Source: Acidimicrobiales bacterium (GTDB lineage Bacteria > Actinomycetota > Acidimicrobiia > Acidimicrobiales > MedAcidi-G1). Taken from it: DNA of 64,000 nt. Positions 1 to 9,081 of the stretch are shown one piece after another. The notes beneath the pieces were generated by a model. The model had not been told where the DNA came from. It saw only the letters and a list, made by a program, of their open reading frames with translations, and made no database searches. The position numbers were made by a program, and so were the translations under genes. Location: positions 28,388 through 92,387 of the forward strand of contig JARQPW010000005.1 of NCBI GenBank assembly GCA_029577135.1. Direction: 5' to 3'. Positions within the stretch are counted from its first letter, which is position 1. Each line of letters opens with the position of its first letter.

Positions 1-1
1 G

Positions 2-958
2 GCACTGCTGCGGATCGACACCGTCAACGGCGGCAAGCCCGAGGACGCCAAGGGGCGCCCCCGCTTCGAGGACCTCACACCGCTGTTCCCCGACGAACCG
101 CTCAAGATGGAGACCCCCGACGACCCCTCCAACATGACGGCCCGCATCGTCGACCTGTTGTGCCCGATCGGCAAGGGCCAGCGTGGCCTCCTCGTTTCGC
201 CGCCGAAGGCCGGCAAGACCACGATCCTGAAGCAGATCGCCCGGTCGATCGAGGTCAACAATCCCGAGGTGAAGCTCATCGTCCTCCTGGTCGACGAGCG
301 CCCGGAAGAGGTCACCGACATGCGCCGCTGGCTGCAGAACGGCGAGGTGGCGGCCTCCACCTTCGACCGCCCCAGCGACGAGCACACCCACATCGCCGAG
401 ATCACCATCGAACGGGCCAAGCGGATGGTCGAGTCCGGCCAGGACGTCGTGATCCTGCTGGACGGCATCACCCGCCTCTCCCGCGCCTACAACCTGGCGG
501 CCCCCGCCACCGGTCGGATCATGTCCGGTGGCCTCGACAGCGGCGCCCTCTACCCACCGAAGCGCTTCTTCGGTGCGGCCCGCAACGTCGAGGAGGGCGG
601 CTCGTTGACCATCCTCGCCACCGCCCTCGTCGAGACCGGCTCCAAAATGGACGACGTCATCTTCGAGGAGTTCAAGGGAACCGGCAACATGGAACTGCGC
701 CTCGACCGGCGCATAGCCGAACGGCGCGTGTACCCGGCCATCGACGTCAACGCCTCGTCGACCCGGCACGAGGAGCTCCTTTTCGAGCGCAAGCAGCTCA
801 ACCAGGTCTGGAAGCTGCGGCGGGTCCTCAACGGCCTCGCCGGTGACGATGGCAACAACGGGGCCGCCGGCCTCGAACTGCTCATCGACCGGCTCAAGAC
901 CTTCAAAGACAACGACGAGTTCCTGGCGGAGATCGCCAAGGGCCCGAACCTGGGCTGA
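2..958 (+). CDS. rho: Transcription termination factor Rho, 3' part (5' end outside window)
   Basis: C-terminal portion of the hexameric RNA helicase that ends transcription at Rho-dependent sites. The frame is open from base 2 with no start, so the N-terminal part lies to the left. The Walker A motif PKAGKTT is near residue 70 of the visible part, followed by the Walker B region ILLDGITRL and the conserved end with [11 protein letters not shown]. It ends at TGA 956-958, 64 nt before rpmE. Rho next to rpmE and prfA is the usual order in actinobacteria. Identification is secure; only the start is missing. Confidence 0.97.
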   Translation, partial: ALLRIDTVNGGKPEDAKGRPRFEDLTPLFPDEPLKMETPDDPSNMTARIVDLLCPIGKGQRGLLVSPPKAGKTTILKQIARSIEVNNPEVKLIVLLVDERPEEVTDMRRWLQNGEVAASTFDRPSDEHTHIAEITIERAKRMVESGQDVVILLDGITRLSRAYNLAAPATGRIMSGGLDSGALYPPKRFFGAARNVEEGGSLTILATALVETGSKMDDVIFEEFKGTGNMELRLDRRIAERRVYPAIDVNASSTRHEELLFERKQLNQVWKLRRVLNGLAGDDGNNGAAGLELLIDRLKTFKDNDEFLAEIAKGPNLG

Positions 959-1022
959 GCGCCCGAACCATCCTCCGCCGCGGGTTGCCGACGCCCGTCG
1001 CGACCCGCAGACTGGACCCGCC

Positions 1023-1277
1023 ATGAAGCCCGACATCCACCCCACCTACCGCGAAGTGGTCTTCCAGGACGCTTCCGAGGGCACCCTCTTCCTCACCCGG
1101 TCCACGATGGAGACCAGCGAGACCATCACCCTCGACGACGGCAACGAGTATCCGCTCGCCAAGGTCGAGATCTCGTCCGCCAGCCACCCGTTCTTCACGG
1201 GCACGATGAAGATCGTCGACACTGCCGGTCGCGTCGAGCGCTTCGAGCGCCGCTACGGCAAGCGCCGCCAGGCCTGA
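1023..1277 (+). CDS. rpmE: 50S ribosomal protein L31, zinc-free (type B) form
   Basis: Ribosomal protein L31 of the large subunit, 84 residues. The start ATG at 1023 gives the standard MKPDIHP beginning; the open frame extends further upstream but is not protein-like there. The sequence carries EVVFQD, FLTRSTM, SHPFFTG and DTAGRVERF, which are L31 signatures, and it contains no cysteine. It therefore belongs to the C-minus group that does not bind zinc. It lies between rho and an unknown gene, the position usually held by rpmE. Whether a zinc-binding paralogue exists elsewhere cannot be seen. Confidence 0.95.
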   Translation: MKPDIHPTYREVVFQDASEGTLFLTRSTMETSETITLDDGNEYPLAKVEISSASHPFFTGTMKIVDTAGRVERFERRYGKRRQA

Positions 1278-1318
1278 ACCTCCCCGCCGCGGACACCGCG
1301 CCTGCGTCGCAGACAGCC

Positions 1319-2299
1319 GTGGGCCTCGATCCAGAGCAGCGGGCCTCCCTCCTGGGCGCCAAACTGCGCGTCCTGGCCACCGACCTCGGCCTTCCATGCG
1401 CCGGTGAACCGGTCGCCCTCGGCGGGGGATCGGCGATCATCGAGGTTGGCACGGTCGTCGCCCTCGCCGGTGACGACATCCCCGAGCGGACTCTGGGCGG
1501 TGCCCTGTTGCTGGCCGCCCGCCACGACGCCGCCCGACTCGTGCTCTTCCACGACGACGCTGAAATTGCCTCGATCGACGCCCGTCGGGCGACCGCACTC
1601 GATCCTGCGCCAGAGGTGCGCCTGGTCGTCGGTACCGGCTCCGAGGCCGCCGAACCGGCGGCGGTTCTGCCACCCGGCGAGCCGCCACCCATCCCGGACC
1701 GATTCGAGGACCTCTGCCGCGGAGCCGGCGTCGAACCGATCGTCGAGCACGGCATCTGGCGTGGCGAGGTGCTCGGCCTCGAGGTGGTCCGGGCCACCGA
1801 CGCCGGCTTCGAGACCGGTGTGGGACGCTTCGACCGGGAGGCCTCGGCCCTGTTGCACGGCGACCTGCCGACCACCGAGTCGCTCGCCGCAGCCGCCGAC
1901 CAGGTTCGGGCCCAGCGCCGGGAGGGCGCCGGCGCCCATCCATTGGCCACCCTCGCCCGTGAGCGGTGGCTGCGCCACGACCTGCTGGCCGATCCGGGAC
2001 GGGTGGGCCTCGCCGACCTGACGGCAGTGGACCCGGCTGTCGAGCGCGGCGGCCTGCGCGCCCCCGCCCCCGCCCCGGCCGTCGGCACCGGACCCGACGA
2101 CGAGCGGGTACTGGTCGTCTGCTCGGTCGGCGTCGACACCGAACTCGTGCCCGCCACCGCCGATCTGGTGCTACGCGAGCAGCCCGACCGGGTGATCGTC
2201 GTGGTCCCGTCCCGCGACGTCATGGCACCGGTCGAAGAGGCGGTCGCCCGGATGGCCGTGCAGGCAACGATCGTCGGCGTCGAGGGCGGCTGGACCTGA
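1319..2299 (+). CDS. Conserved-context hypothetical protein between rpmE and prfA
   Basis: A 326-residue protein starting at GTG 1319, 41 nt after rpmE. I do not recognise a family. The first 120 residues are rich in small hydrophobic residues and glycine (LGGGSAIIEVG near residue 35), a proline-rich linker PPGEPPPIP follows near residue 120, and the end looks like an alpha/beta fold (ERVLVVCSVGVD, DRVIVVVPS). There is no signal peptide or clear membrane segment. Amino-acid composition and third-position GC match neighbouring real genes. Its place in a translation-factor operon suggests a housekeeping role, but no function can be assigned. Confidence 0.75.
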   Translation: MGLDPEQRASLLGAKLRVLATDLGLPCAGEPVALGGGSAIIEVGTVVALAGDDIPERTLGGALLLAARHDAARLVLFHDDAEIASIDARRATALDPAPEVRLVVGTGSEAAEPAAVLPPGEPPPIPDRFEDLCRGAGVEPIVEHGIWRGEVLGLEVVRATDAGFETGVGRFDREASALLHGDLPTTESLAAAADQVRAQRREGAGAHPLATLARERWLRHDLLADPGRVGLADLTAVDPAVERGGLRAPAPAPAVGTGPDDERVLVVCSVGVDTELVPATADLVLREQPDRVIVVVPSRDVMAPVEEAVARMAVQATIVGVEGGWT

Positions 2300-2341
2300 A
2301 CGCTCTCCCTCGTCCACCTCAGGGCGGCGGGACCCCACCGC

Positions 2342-2347
2342 TACCCT
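2342..2347 (+). promoter_or_regulatory. -10 element TACCCT for leaderless prfA
   Basis: TACCCT ends 7 nt before the prfA ATG (2355), so transcription would begin at or next to the start codon. It sits in the right arm and loop of a 7-bp inverted repeat (CTCAGGG 2318-2324, CCCTGAG 2344-2350). Confidence 0.55.
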
Positions 2348-2354
2348 GAGCCGC

Positions 2355-3416
2355 ATGCTGGAGCGAATCGAGGCCCTCGAGGCCGAGTTGACGGAGACCG
2401 GGGGGCGCCTGTCCGACCCCGTGGTCCTGGGCGACCAGCACCTGCTCCGGTCCGTGGGCCGCCGGTTCAAGGAGCTCGAGGAGGTCCTCGCCGTCGGCCG
2501 CCCGTTGCGCCAGGCCCACGACGACCTCGAGGCGGCACGCGAGATGGCTGCCGAGGCCGAGGGCGACGAACGCGACGAGCTCCGGGCCGAGATCGGCGAC
2601 CTCGAAGCCTCGATCGCCGACCTCGAGGAGCGGTTCCGGCTCCTGCTCCTGCCGCGCGACCCGAACGACGGCCGCAACGTCATCGTCGAGATCCGCGGCG
2701 CCGAGGGGGGCGAGGAGGCCAACCTCTTCGCCCGCGACCTCCACGACATGTACCAGGCCTTCGCCGCCACCCACGGTTGGAAGACAGAGTCGCTCGATGC
2801 CCGCGACTCCGACATGGGCGGCTTCACCGAGGTCTCGTTCCTCATCAGGGGCGACGATGCGTGGACCCGTCTCAAGTACGAGGGCGGTGTGCACCGCGTA
2901 CAGCGGGTGCCGGTCACCGAGTCGCAGGGCCGCGTCCACACGTCGTCGGCGACCGTGATCGTCCTGCCCGAGGCCGACGAGGTCGACGTCCAGATCGACG
3001 ACAGCGACCTGCAGGTCGATGTCTACCGGTCGTCGGGTCCCGGTGGACAGTCGGTCAACACCACCGACTCGGCCGTGCGCGTCACGCACCTGCCCACGGG
3101 CCTGGTCGTCGCCATGCAGGACGAGAAGAGCCAGCTCCAGAACAAGGTCAAGGCCCTGCGGGTGCTCCGCTCCCGCCTCCTCCAGATCGAACAGGACCGC
3201 CAGCGGGAGGAGGCCTCGGTCGCCCGCAGGGACCAGGTCGGGCGTGGCGGCCGGTCCGAGAAGATCCGCACCTACAACTTCAAGGAGAACCGGGTCACCG
3301 ACCACCGCATCGGGCTCACGCTCTACCGGCTCGACCGGGTCCTGGCCGGCGACCTCGACGAGGTCACGGACGGGCTGCTGGCCGACGAGCGCACCCGGCA
3401 GCTCGCCGATGGTTGA
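2355..3416 (+). CDS. prfA: Peptide chain release factor 1
   Basis: Class I release factor, 353 residues, the normal length. The anticodon-like tripeptide is PVT (residues 186-188), which marks RF1 (UAA/UAG) rather than RF2. The catalytic GGQ lies at residues 230-232 in [10 protein letters not shown], the glutamine being the target of the methyltransferase encoded next. The N-terminal 100 residues form the expected charged helical domain. It overlaps prmC by 8 nt, indicating coupled expression of factor and modifying enzyme. Confidence 0.98.
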   Translation: MLERIEALEAELTETGGRLSDPVVLGDQHLLRSVGRRFKELEEVLAVGRPLRQAHDDLEAAREMAAEAEGDERDELRAEIGDLEASIADLEERFRLLLLPRDPNDGRNVIVEIRGAEGGEEANLFARDLHDMYQAFAATHGWKTESLDARDSDMGGFTEVSFLIRGDDAWTRLKYEGGVHRVQRVPVTESQGRVHTSSATVIVLPEADEVDVQIDDSDLQVDVYRSSGPGGQSVNTTDSAVRVTHLPTGLVVAMQDEKSQLQNKVKALRVLRSRLLQIEQDRQREEASVARRDQVGRGGRSEKIRTYNFKENRVTDHRIGLTLYRLDRVLAGDLDEVTDGLLADERTRQLADG

Positions 3417-4299
3417 GGCGGGCGACGCCGGCTCGATCGCCTGGCGGGAGGTCCTCGCAGAGACCACTGCCCGCATCGACCGGGCCGGGCTGCCGACCGT
3501 CGAGGCCCGTTGGATCGTCGAGGAGGCCGGTGGCCTCGACCCCACCGACGAAGGCTCAGGACTCGACGACCTGGTGACCGAACGCGGCATGGCCCGCCAC
3601 GACGACCTGCTGCGACGCCGCCTGGCGGGGGAGCCGCTGCAGTACGTGCTCGGCCACTGGTCGTTCCGGACCCTCGACCTGATGGTCGACCCGCGGGTCC
3701 TGATCCCTCGCCCTGAGACCGAGGCAGTCGTGGGCCACGCCCTCGATGAGTTCGACCGGGTAGCGACGGGGCGCAGCGACGGGGTTCGGGTTGCCGACCT
3801 CGGTACCGGCTCCGGGGCCATCGGCCTGTCGATCGCCGTCGAGCGGACCGCCGCCCACGTGGTGTGCACCGACCGGTCGCCCGACGCACTGGCGGTTGCC
3901 CGGGCCAACCTGACGGGCCTCGGCCGCCCCGCCCGGCGGGTGGCCCTGGTGGAGGGCTCCTGGTTCGACGCCCTGCCCGGGGAGCTACGGGGTCGGATCG
4001 ACCTGCTGGTCTCCAACCCGCCCTACGTGGGAGCCGGCGAACCGCTTCCGCCCGAGGTGGTCGACTGGGAGCCCCACGCAGCGCTGGTGCCGGGCATCGA
4101 TGGCACCGAGGACCTCGACCTCCTCGTCGACGGTGCTCCCGCATGGCTCGCCCGCGGGGGCGCCCTCGTCCTCGAACTCGACCCCCGCCAGGTCGACCGG
4201 TTGGGGCAGCGGGCAGCGGCGGTGGGCCTCGTCGACGTGGAGGCACGCCCCGACCTGGCCGGTCGCGACCGGGCGCTCGTCGCCAGGATGCCTGGATGA
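3409..4299 (+). CDS. prmC: Release factor glutamine methyltransferase
   Basis: SAM-dependent enzyme that N5-methylates the glutamine of the release-factor GGQ motif; 296 residues. The start ATG 3409 lies inside the end of prfA. The N-terminal helical domain carries the family motif PLQYVLGHW (residues 76-84). The SAM loop DLGTGSG is near residue 130 and the substrate-glutamine motif NPPY at residues 203-206. It overlaps the next gene by an ATGA, so prfA, prmC and tsaC are very likely translated as a unit. Confidence 0.97.
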   Translation: MVEAGDAGSIAWREVLAETTARIDRAGLPTVEARWIVEEAGGLDPTDEGSGLDDLVTERGMARHDDLLRRRLAGEPLQYVLGHWSFRTLDLMVDPRVLIPRPETEAVVGHALDEFDRVATGRSDGVRVADLGTGSGAIGLSIAVERTAAHVVCTDRSPDALAVARANLTGLGRPARRVALVEGSWFDALPGELRGRIDLLVSNPPYVGAGEPLPPEVVDWEPHAALVPGIDGTEDLDLLVDGAPAWLARGGALVLELDPRQVDRLGQRAAAVGLVDVEARPDLAGRDRALVARMPG

Positions 4300-4928
4300 C
4301 CGGGCAGGTGGTCGACGCCGTCGCCGACCCGGCCGGTGCCGTGACTCTGGCGGTCGCCGAACTCCGGGCCGGGCGACCGGTCGTGCTCCCGACCGACACC
4401 GTCTACGGGGTGGCGGCACTGGTCGCCGAGGCCGCCGCAGTAGGGGACGTCTTCCGACGGAAGGGGCGTGACGGAGCGAAGCCGATGGCGGTCCTCGTGG
4501 CCGATGTGACCCAGGCCGAGGCCCTCACCGACGCCGACCTCGACGTCCTTGTCGACCTCTGGCCGGGACCCCTGACCGTCGTCGTGCACCGGGCGCCGGG
4601 CGTCGAACTCCACCTCGGCCCTGGAGCAGAACGGCTCGGCACCGTCGGCCTGCGCTGTCCCGACCACGACCTGGTCCGGGCGCTGGCCGCCGAGGTCGGC
4701 CCGCTGGCCACCACGTCGGCCAATCGGTCGGGCCGGCCCACGCCGACCGCCGCCGCCGCGGCGGCTGCCGCCCTGGGCGGCGACCTGCTGGTCCTCGACG
4801 GCGGGGCCTGCACCGGAACGCCGTCGACCGTCGTGGACCTGACCCTCGTGCCAGCCCGCATCCTCCGGGAGGGCGCCCTCGACGCCTCGGCGCTCTCTGC
4901 CGCCGGGCTGGAAGTTGGCCCCCGGTAG
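4296..4928 (+). CDS. tsaC: L-threonylcarbamoyladenylate synthase (Sua5/YrdC/YwlC family)
   Basis: Makes threonylcarbamoyl-AMP from threonine, bicarbonate and ATP for the t6A base next to ANN-decoding tRNA anticodons. The 210-residue single-domain protein shows LPTDTVYGV near residue 30, the KxR-type loop with [11 protein letters not shown] near residue 55, WPGPLTVV near residue 90 and TTSANRSG near residue 138, all typical of YrdC domains. It lacks the extra C-terminal Sua5 domain. It begins at the ATGA overlap with prmC, as in many actinobacteria. Confidence 0.95.
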   Translation: MTGQVVDAVADPAGAVTLAVAELRAGRPVVLPTDTVYGVAALVAEAAAVGDVFRRKGRDGAKPMAVLVADVTQAEALTDADLDVLVDLWPGPLTVVVHRAPGVELHLGPGAERLGTVGLRCPDHDLVRALAAEVGPLATTSANRSGRPTPTAAAAAAAALGGDLLVLDGGACTGTPSTVVDLTLVPARILREGALDASALSAAGLEVGPR

Positions 4929-4931
4929 CAT
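4926..4931 (+). promoter_or_regulatory. -10 element TAGCAT for leaderless rpiB
   Basis: TAGCAT overlaps the tsaC stop codon and ends 7 nt before ATG 4939. It supports that start over an upstream in-frame ATG at 4915. Confidence 0.55.
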
Positions 4932-4938
4932 CGGCGCC

Positions 4939-5379
4939 ATGTCCCGCATCGCCGTCGGCTCCGACCACGCCGGCTTCGCCCTCAAGCAGCAACTCGCCGA
5001 CGTCCTGCGCCACCTCGGCCACGAGGTCAGCGACCTCGGCGCCCACTCGGCCGACCGGGTCGACTACCCGGACTTCGGTGAGGCCGTCGGCCGGGCGGTG
5101 GCCGGCGGCGAGGCCGACCTCGGCGTGTGCGTCTGCGGTTCGGGCCTCGGCATCGCCATGGCCGCCAACAAGGTGGCCGGTGTCCGGGCGGCGCCGGTCC
5201 CCGACGTGGTGTCGGCGCAACTCGCCAGGCAGCACAACGACGCCAACGTGCTGTGCCTCGGCGAGCGCCTGATCGATCCGGGTGTTGCCGTCGAGGCGAT
5301 GACGGCCTGGCTGGACGCCGAGTTCGAGGGCGGCCGCCACGAAGGCCGCGTCGCCAAGCTCGACGCCCTTGACGGCTGA
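4939..5379 (+). CDS. rpiB: Ribose-5-phosphate isomerase B
   Basis: Interconverts ribose 5-phosphate and ribulose 5-phosphate in the pentose phosphate pathway. The protein has 146 residues. ATG 4939 gives the family start [12 protein letters not shown]; an upstream in-frame ATG at 4915 would add eight residues not typical of RpiB. Catalytic Cys66 is present in VCVCGSGLG, followed by the phosphate-binding AANK segment. It is followed 10 nt later by the DUF3039 gene. Confidence 0.95.
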   Translation: MSRIAVGSDHAGFALKQQLADVLRHLGHEVSDLGAHSADRVDYPDFGEAVGRAVAGGEADLGVCVCGSGLGIAMAANKVAGVRAAPVPDVVSAQLARQHNDANVLCLGERLIDPGVAVEAMTAWLDAEFEGGRHEGRVAKLDALDG

Positions 5380-5389
5380 GGGAGAAGGC

Positions 5390-5641
5390 ATGTCCGACCT
5401 TGAGACGACCACGCCCGTCGAGACCCGACCGTCCGATCCGCTGCTCGACGACGGCGACCACGACCGCTTCTCGCACTACGCCCGCAAGTCCGACATCGTC
5501 AAGTCGACGGTGACCGGGAGGCCAATCGTGTCGCTCTGCGGCAAGGTCTGGGTCCCGGACCGCGACCCCGACCGCTATCCGGTGTGCCCGCGCTGCAAGG
5601 AGCTGTTCCAGGAGAAGCGCTCGAGGGAGAGGGGCGGCTGA
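5390..5641 (+). CDS. DUF3039 family small protein
   Basis: An 83-residue actinobacterial protein of unknown function. The C-terminal half holds the family signature LCGKVWVPDRDP and a CPRCKELF dicysteine pair. Together with the single upstream cysteine this could form a small zinc site (inference). ATG 5390 is preceded by a GGGAGAAGG ribosome-binding sequence; the longer frame from TTG 5369 is not used. Its TGA overlaps the ATG of the next gene by one base, so the two are probably translated together. Confidence 0.85.
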   Translation: MSDLETTTPVETRPSDPLLDDGDHDRFSHYARKSDIVKSTVTGRPIVSLCGKVWVPDRDPDRYPVCPRCKELFQEKRSRERGG

Positions 5642-6867
5642 TGGGCATGCTGAGGACGCTGCGGTCGGTCGTCCGGCTGCGGCGCCCGGAGCGCGACCGC
5701 ACGGTCCGACGGCTACGTGCGGCGGCAGCCGTCGACGACCTGCGGCGCCTGGCGAAGAAGCGGCTCCCCGGCGGGGTGTTCGACTACATCGACGGGGGCG
5801 CCGAGGACGAGATCACGCTGGGCCGCAACGTCGAGGCATATCGACGCTGCGAATTCCGTCCCCGCGTCCTTCGGGGCGTGGACGACCCCGACCCGTCGAC
5901 GACCCTGCTCGGCCGACCCGTCGCCTTCCCGTACGTGACGGCCCCGATCGGCTTCACCCGCATCGCCGACCCCGATGGAGAATTGGCCGTGGTGCGGGCC
6001 GCCGGACGGGCCGGGGTGCCGTTCACGCTCTCGACCATGGGCACCCGGTCGATCGAGGAGTGCGCCGAGGTAGCCGGCGAAGGCGCCCGGCTCTGGTTCC
6101 AGGTGTACGTGTGGCACGACCGGGACCACATCCGGAGCCTGGTCGAACGGGCGGCGGCCTGTGGCTACGAGGCGATCGTGCTGACCGTCGACCTGGCGGT
6201 GCTCGGACGGCGCGAGCGCGACATCCGTCGGGGATTCACCCTGCCGCCCGAGATCGGACCCGGAACCTTCCTCGACGGGATGCGCCATCCGGGCTGGACC
6301 CTTCGGCTGCTGCGCTCCGAACCGATCCGGTTCTCGAGTGCAGTGGGCAGCGACGCCGGCGACGGCACCGATGCGGTCTCGCTGGCAGCGCACACCGCCA
6401 ACCTGTTCGACCCGGGCCTGTCGTGGCGTGACCTCGAGTGGCTGCAGTCGATCTGGGACGGACCGATCGTGCTCAAGGGCATCCAGACCGTGGCCGACGC
6501 CCGCCTGGCGGTCGACGCCGGCGTGGCCGCCATCGCCGTGTCGAACCACGGTGGCCGGCAACTCGACACCGCCCCCGTGCCGTTCGAACTGCTCCCCGAG
6601 GTCGTCGAAGCCGTCGGCCACCGCATCGAGGTCATCTGCGACGGGGGCGTGCGTCGCGGTAGCGACATCGTGAAGGCCTGTGCGCTCGGCGCAACGGCAG
6701 TGATGGCCGGGCGCCCCCACATGTACGCCCTCGGGGCTGCGGGGGAACGGGGCGTCGACCACATGCTGGAGCTCATGCGATCGGGAATGGAGAACACGAT
6801 GGCGCTCGTGGGCGCACCGACGGTCGCCGACCTCGACCCGTCCCTGGTTCGGCTCCCCCCGAGGTAG
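5641..6867 (+). CDS. FMN-dependent alpha-hydroxy-acid dehydrogenase/oxidase
   Basis: A 408-residue TIM-barrel flavoprotein of the lactate dehydrogenase/glycolate oxidase family, oxidising an L-2-hydroxy acid to the 2-oxo acid. Visible features are FDYIDGGAEDE (about residues 41-51), the FMN-binding LSTMGTRSIEE, WFQVYVWHD, LTVDLAVLGRRERD, the catalytic histidine in SNHGGRQLD near residue 303, and CDGGVRRGSDIVKA with MAGRPHMY near the end. The N-terminal extension LAKKRLPGG resembles the MftD-type dehydrogenases of mycofactocin clusters, but no mft gene is visible. The exact substrate is unknown. Confidence 0.88.
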   Translation: MGMLRTLRSVVRLRRPERDRTVRRLRAAAAVDDLRRLAKKRLPGGVFDYIDGGAEDEITLGRNVEAYRRCEFRPRVLRGVDDPDPSTTLLGRPVAFPYVTAPIGFTRIADPDGELAVVRAAGRAGVPFTLSTMGTRSIEECAEVAGEGARLWFQVYVWHDRDHIRSLVERAAACGYEAIVLTVDLAVLGRRERDIRRGFTLPPEIGPGTFLDGMRHPGWTLRLLRSEPIRFSSAVGSDAGDGTDAVSLAAHTANLFDPGLSWRDLEWLQSIWDGPIVLKGIQTVADARLAVDAGVAAIAVSNHGGRQLDTAPVPFELLPEVVEAVGHRIEVICDGGVRRGSDIVKACALGATAVMAGRPHMYALGAAGERGVDHMLELMRSGMENTMALVGAPTVADLDPSLVRLPPR

Positions 6868-6877
6868 CGCCCGGGCC

Positions 6878-6883
6878 TACCAT
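6878..6883 (+). promoter_or_regulatory. -10 element TACCAT for leaderless sulfatase gene
   Basis: TACCAT ends 8 nt before ATG 6892. It favours that start over GTG 6886. Confidence 0.5.
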
Positions 6884-6891
6884 CGGTGCCG

Positions 6892-8358
6892 ATGGGCCGA
6901 CCGAACCTGCTGCTGTTCACACCGGACCAGCTCCGGGCGGACGCCCTCGGGTGCTTCGGGAACCCGGTGGCGCAGACCCCCCACCTCGACGCTCTTGCCG
7001 GGCAGGGCACCCGGTTCCACTCGGCCTGGTCGCAGCACTCCGTCTGCGGCCCCAGTCGGGTGTCGATCATGACCGGCTGGTACCCGCACACGGCCGGCCA
7101 TCGCACCCTCGACCACCTGCTCAAGCCCTGGGAGCCCAACCTGCTGCGCTGCCTGAAGGACGCCGGCTACGACGTGGCAATGCCCGGCAACCGGGGCGAC
7201 GTCTTCGCCCCGGGCGTCACGGAGGCCAGCACCGACTTCTGTGGCAACCTCGTCGAGCCCACGTGGACGTGGGGCGACATGAGGATCGCCGTTGACCAGG
7301 ACCACCCGCTCTACCGGGGCTTCTGGTTCGGGAGCCAGGGCGACGAACCCCGGCTCGACGGCGACGAGGCCACCGTGCAGACGGCGATCCGGTGGCTCGA
7401 GGGGCGCACCGACGAGCGGCCGTGGGCGATGTGGGTGCCGTTGCTCGCCCCGCACCCGCCGTTCATGGTCGAGGAGCCCTGGTTCTCGATGCACGACCGG
7501 GCCGACATGCCCGCTCCGGTCCCCATGGAGGCCGGCCTCGGCAAGCCGGGGTTCATGGACGAGTACCGGCGTCGCTACGGTTGGGACGACCTCACCGACG
7601 GGCACCTGGCCGAGATCGCCGCCACCTACTACGGGATGGTCAGCCGGGTCGATGACCAGTTGGGGCGACTCCTGGCGGCCGTCGACCGCACCGGCCACGG
7701 CGAGGACACCGTCACCTTCTGCTTCAGCGACCACGGCGAGTACCTCGGCGACTACCGACTGGTCGAGAAGTGGCCGTCGGGGCTGGACCCCAGCCTCGTG
7801 CGGAACCCGCTCATCGCCGCCGGCCCCGGGGTGGGGGAGCACAAGGTGGCCTTCGGCGAGGTCGAGATGGTCGACCTGCTGCCCACCTGCCTGGAACTGG
7901 CGGAGGCCGAGGCCTCGCACACCCACTTCGGGTGCAGCCTCACCGGGCTGTTCGCCGACCCGACCGCGCCACACCGGGACGCCGCCTTCTGCGAGGGCGG
8001 GTTCAACCCCGCCGACGAGCCCCTGCTGGAGGTCGCCGGGTGGATCTACCGGCACAAGTCGGAGATCCAGCACGACCTGCCGCACCTCGTCGGCAAGGCA
8101 GAGTGCGTGCGCACCCCCGAATGGACGTACGTGTACCGGCACGAGGAGCGGGACGAGCTCTACGACCGGTCGGCCGATCCCGCCGAGACCACGAACCTGC
8201 TGGCCACCGACCGGGCGGGTGGAGACGACGTGGTCGCGGTGGTGGCCGGACTCCGCGACCGGCTGCTGGCCTGGCTGGTCGAGACCAGCGACGTCATCCC
8301 GTGGGAGGCCGACCCCCGGTTCCCCGAGATCCCGCACGGCTGGCGGGACCAGGACTGA
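6892..8358 (+). CDS. Sulfatase (arylsulfatase/choline-sulfatase type)
   Basis: A 488-residue alkaline-phosphatase-superfamily sulfatase hydrolysing a sulfate ester. The N-terminal LLLFTPDQLRADALGC holds the metal-binding aspartates. The active-site Cys52 lies in CGPSR, matching the CxPxR signature converted to formylglycine. SDHGEYLGDY supplies the later Asp-His metal ligands, and PLLAPHPPF is the usual mid-protein segment. No signal peptide is visible, so it probably acts in the cytoplasm. It is convergent with a histidine phosphatase gene. The substrate is not predictable. Confidence 0.9.
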   Translation: MGRPNLLLFTPDQLRADALGCFGNPVAQTPHLDALAGQGTRFHSAWSQHSVCGPSRVSIMTGWYPHTAGHRTLDHLLKPWEPNLLRCLKDAGYDVAMPGNRGDVFAPGVTEASTDFCGNLVEPTWTWGDMRIAVDQDHPLYRGFWFGSQGDEPRLDGDEATVQTAIRWLEGRTDERPWAMWVPLLAPHPPFMVEEPWFSMHDRADMPAPVPMEAGLGKPGFMDEYRRRYGWDDLTDGHLAEIAATYYGMVSRVDDQLGRLLAAVDRTGHGEDTVTFCFSDHGEYLGDYRLVEKWPSGLDPSLVRNPLIAAGPGVGEHKVAFGEVEMVDLLPTCLELAEAEASHTHFGCSLTGLFADPTAPHRDAAFCEGGFNPADEPLLEVAGWIYRHKSEIQHDLPHLVGKAECVRTPEWTYVYRHEERDELYDRSADPAETTNLLATDRAGGDDVVAVVAGLRDRLLAWLVETSDVIPWEADPRFPEIPHGWRDQD

Positions 8359-8374
8359 CCCCGACTCTGGATGG

Positions 8375-9058
8375 TTAGCCGGGTGTGGTGATCGACCGGA
8401 GTCGACCGGGCCACGAGACGTCGGGGGCGCCGCGCATGGGGCCTCCGGCCGTCGTGCGATCGGCGTCGAAGTGGCCGGTCTCGTTGGCCGAGACGATGTG
8501 TCCGTGCAGGGTTCCGTCCTCCTCGACGAAGACGTCGACCCGACTGATCCCCGCATAGTCCGTCCGGAACGAGGCCATCGGGTTGCCGACGATCGCCGCC
8601 AGGATCACGCGCACCGTTCCCCCGTGGCACGACACGAGGACCCGCTCGCCGGGGGCACGTCGACAGAGCCCCTCCCAGGCAGCCGTGACCCGGGCGTTGA
8701 AGACCTCAGGGGTGTCCCAGCCGACCTCGGTGAAGTTGCCGGCGACCACCTGGTCCCACAGCACCTTCCCCTCGGTCTGGAGGATCTCGGTTCCGTAGTA
8801 CGAGTGGCAGAAGCGGTCGATCTCGTCGAGGTCGTCGACGACCTCGTTGACGAGGCCCCGGGCGTCGCACACCGCCTGTACGGTCTCGATGGCCCTCCGT
8901 TTCGGGCTGGTGACGACGTGGTCGATCTCCTCGCAGGCCAGCCAGTTGGCCAGCCGGGCTGCCTGCCACACGCCCAGTTCGGCGAGGCCGGGGTCGGCGA
9001 CGGTCGGGGAGTCGACCACGACCTCGGGTCGGGCGTGGCGGACGAGGATGACGTGCAC
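8375..9058 (-). CDS. Histidine phosphatase family protein
   Basis: A 227-residue phosphoglycerate-mutase-like phosphatase. The phosphorylated histidine is His8 in VRHARPE, and the partner histidine lies in SCHGGTVR near residue 143. SPKRRAIETVQ supplies the conserved arginine. GTG 9058 is chosen because the signature begins immediately after it and a TACCCT hexamer lies 8 nt upstream on the same strand. The open frame continues further upstream but loses protein character. The natural substrate is unknown. Confidence 0.85.
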   Translation of the reverse strand: MHVILVRHARPEVVVDSPTVADPGLAELGVWQAARLANWLACEEIDHVVTSPKRRAIETVQAVCDARGLVNEVVDDLDEIDRFCHSYYGTEILQTEGKVLWDQVVAGNFTEVGWDTPEVFNARVTAAWEGLCRRAPGERVLVSCHGGTVRVILAAIVGNPMASFRTDYAGISRVDVFVEEDGTLHGHIVSANETGHFDADRTTAGGPMRGAPDVSWPGRLRSITTPG

Positions 9059-9066
9059 GGAGGCCG

Positions 9067-9072
9067 AGGGTA
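9067..9072 (-). promoter_or_regulatory. -10 element TACCCT for leaderless histidine phosphatase gene
   Basis: On the minus strand TACCCT ends 8 nt before GTG 9058, consistent with a leaderless transcript. Confidence 0.5.
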
Positions 9073-9081
9073 GCGGCGGGC

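Noticed and set aside
959..1022. Possible hairpin attenuator between rho and rpmE (GCGGGT/ACCCGC)
   Set aside because: Only a 6-bp stem with a long loop in very GC-rich DNA; expected by chance.
8359..8374. Terminator between the sulfatase and histidine phosphatase genes
   Set aside because: Only 4-bp complementarity found around the junction; no stem comparable with the other convergent pairs.
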